NCBI RefSeq assembly: GCF_047303325.1
Contig: NZ_JBKBEX010000017.1
Span: forward strand, 43,206-107,205
Source: Polaromonas sp047303325
Lineage (GTDB): Bacteria > Pseudomonadota > Gammaproteobacteria > Burkholderiales > Burkholderiaceae_C
Direction of reading: 5' to 3'
Length of the DNA stretch: 64,000 nucleotides
Under the pieces are notes generated by a model. It was not told where the DNA came from and ran no database searches. It was given only the letters and a program-made list of their open reading frames with translations. Shown here in pieces: positions 63,236 to 64,000 of the stretch. A program made the translations under genes and the position numbers. Within the stretch, counting starts at the first letter, position 1. The number at the start of each line of letters is the position of its first letter.

Positions 63236-64000
63236 TCACCTCTCCCTCCCCGACTCCTGCACCGCCTTCTGCACAGGCGACAGCAAATACTCCAGCACGG
63301 TCCGCTTGCCCTGGTTGATCTCAGCCACAACCTGCATACCCGGCGTGATGACCAGGGCCTTGCCCTGCGGGTCTTTGAGCACCTGCTCGTCAAGCTTGAC
63401 GCGCACCTTGTAAGTCGCCATGGCAGCGGCTGCGGCCGCCGCGGCGTCGGCGCTGCTTGAGCCTGCGCTGGCTGATGACGTACTGCCGCTGCCCTGGTTG
63501 TTTTGCGTGGCGTCGGCGCTGATGTGGATGACCTTGCCCATCAACATGCCGTACTTTTGAAACGGATAGGCGGCGAGCTTGACTTGCGCGGACTGGCCGA
63601 CCTGCACAAAGCCCACGTCGTCGTTCTTGATGGAAACATCGGCAAACAGCTGCTCGCCCTGGGGCACCAAAGTCAGCACCACGGTGCCGGGCTGCACCAC
63701 GGCACCCACGGTGGTGGTGGCCAGGTCTTTGATGACGCCGTCTTGCGGGGCGCGCAGCTCCATCAGGCCTTCCTTGTAGATGCTCTTGTCTAGTGTGGGT
63801 TGCAGCTGTGCGGTTTTGGCGCGGACTTCGGCCAGTTCTTTTTGCAGCTCGCTTTTGTAGGCGCTTTGCAGTTGGCTGATTTTTTTGGTTTGCGCGGCGA
63901 TGGTGGCGCTGAAAGCTTGTACTGCGGATTGCTGGGCGTCGAGGTCTTTGCCTTTTTCAATCGCTTCGCGCTGTTTGTCGGCGGCGGCCAGGCTGCCCAT
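63236..64000 (-). CDS. HlyD-family type I secretion adaptor, C-terminal part (cut by right edge)
   Basis: 254 visible residues; the gene continues past the right edge. The first part is a long coiled coil (AVQAFSATIAAQTKKISQLQ, ELQKELAEVRAKTAQLQ) and is followed by the lipoyl-like/barrel motifs LRAPQDGVIKDLATTTVGAVVQPGTVVLTLVPQGE (quoted in part: LRAPQDGVIKDLATTTVGAV) and GQSAQVKLAAYPFQKYGML. An Ala/Ser-rich insert (ADAAAAAAAAMATY) lies before the last strand (ITPGMQVVAEINQGKRTVLEYLLSP), which is the family signature. It would bridge an inner-membrane ABC exporter to TolC for the RTX protein. The ABC exporter gene is presumably upstream, outside the window. Confidence 0.92.
   Translation of the reverse strand: MGSLAAADKQREAIEKGKDLDAQQSAVQAFSATIAAQTKKISQLQSAYKSELQKELAEVRAKTAQLQPTLDKSIYKEGLMELRAPQDGVIKDLATTTVGAVVQPGTVVLTLVPQGEQLFADVSIKNDDVGFVQVGQSAQVKLAAYPFQKYGMLMGKVIHISADATQNNQGSGSTSSASAGSSSADAAAAAAAAMATYKVRVKLDEQVLKDPQGKALVITPGMQVVAEINQGKRTVLEYLLSPVQKAVQESGRER

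Overview
The window is a 64-kb piece of a GC-rich betaproteobacterial chromosome, most likely Burkholderiales, family Comamonadaceae (Polaromonas/Rhodoferax/Variovorax-like). This is inferred from the gene content (LivGHMKF and AMP-ligase clusters, Bug/TctC solute receptors, a CoA-dependent aminobenzoate/salicylate pathway) and from a GC-rich intergenic repeat of a kind common in that family (about 6660, 11190, 12590 and 26005). No rRNA, tRNA or CRISPR array was seen.

Layout. 1-2400: tail of a LysR regulator, a PPOX flavoprotein, an HD phosphohydrolase and a Crp/Fnr regulator. 2550-12580: an uptake and activation cluster with two Liv-type binding proteins, LivG, LivH, LivM, LivF, a long-chain-type acyl-CoA synthetase and a PaaK-like ligase; the substrate is probably an organic acid that is thioesterified on entry. 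12885-15074: two Bug-type receptors without membrane subunits. 15218-22203: an accessory block of lower GC with a minus-strand operon of three genes: a PHP/SMC-like ATPase (TrlF-type), a nuclease-NACHT ATPase and a one-TM protein. A near-consensus LexA box lies between it and a divergent small gene. This looks like an anti-phage defence module. 22290-25939: a lipoprotein, a Sel1/TPR protein, a DUF1840 protein and a 2OG-Fe dioxygenase. 26204-33624: an operon for aerobic CoA-dependent 2-aminobenzoate (or salicylate) breakdown: fused monooxygenase/reductase, MarR regulator, hydratase, dehydrogenase, ligase, thioesterase and RidA.

33692-41444: a signalling region with a HipA-family kinase (YjjJ type), a hybrid histidine kinase, a degenerate kinase-receiver, a LysR regulator, a degenerate LytS-like kinase with its LytTR regulator, and a nucleoside deaminase. 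41466-43072: an orphan NMT1-type receptor and a divergent LysR gene cut short after 135 codons. The cut coincides with an accessory element (about 43060-49900) carrying a small HTH gene between two diverged 180-bp repeats and one 1787-codon gene with two tyrosine-recombinase modules, the first degenerate and the second with all catalytic residues.

49922-64000: a minus-strand type I secretion locus: HlyD-type adaptor (cut by the right edge), a lipoprotein and a giant (about 4100 residue) RTX protein with an embedded subtilisin-like protease, P-domain, Ig-like domains and many Ca-binding nonapeptides.

The strongest leads are the LexA-associated TrlF/NACHT/TM operon, the double tyrosine recombinase that interrupts a LysR gene, and the RTX-subtilase whose usual catalytic Asp position reads Glu.
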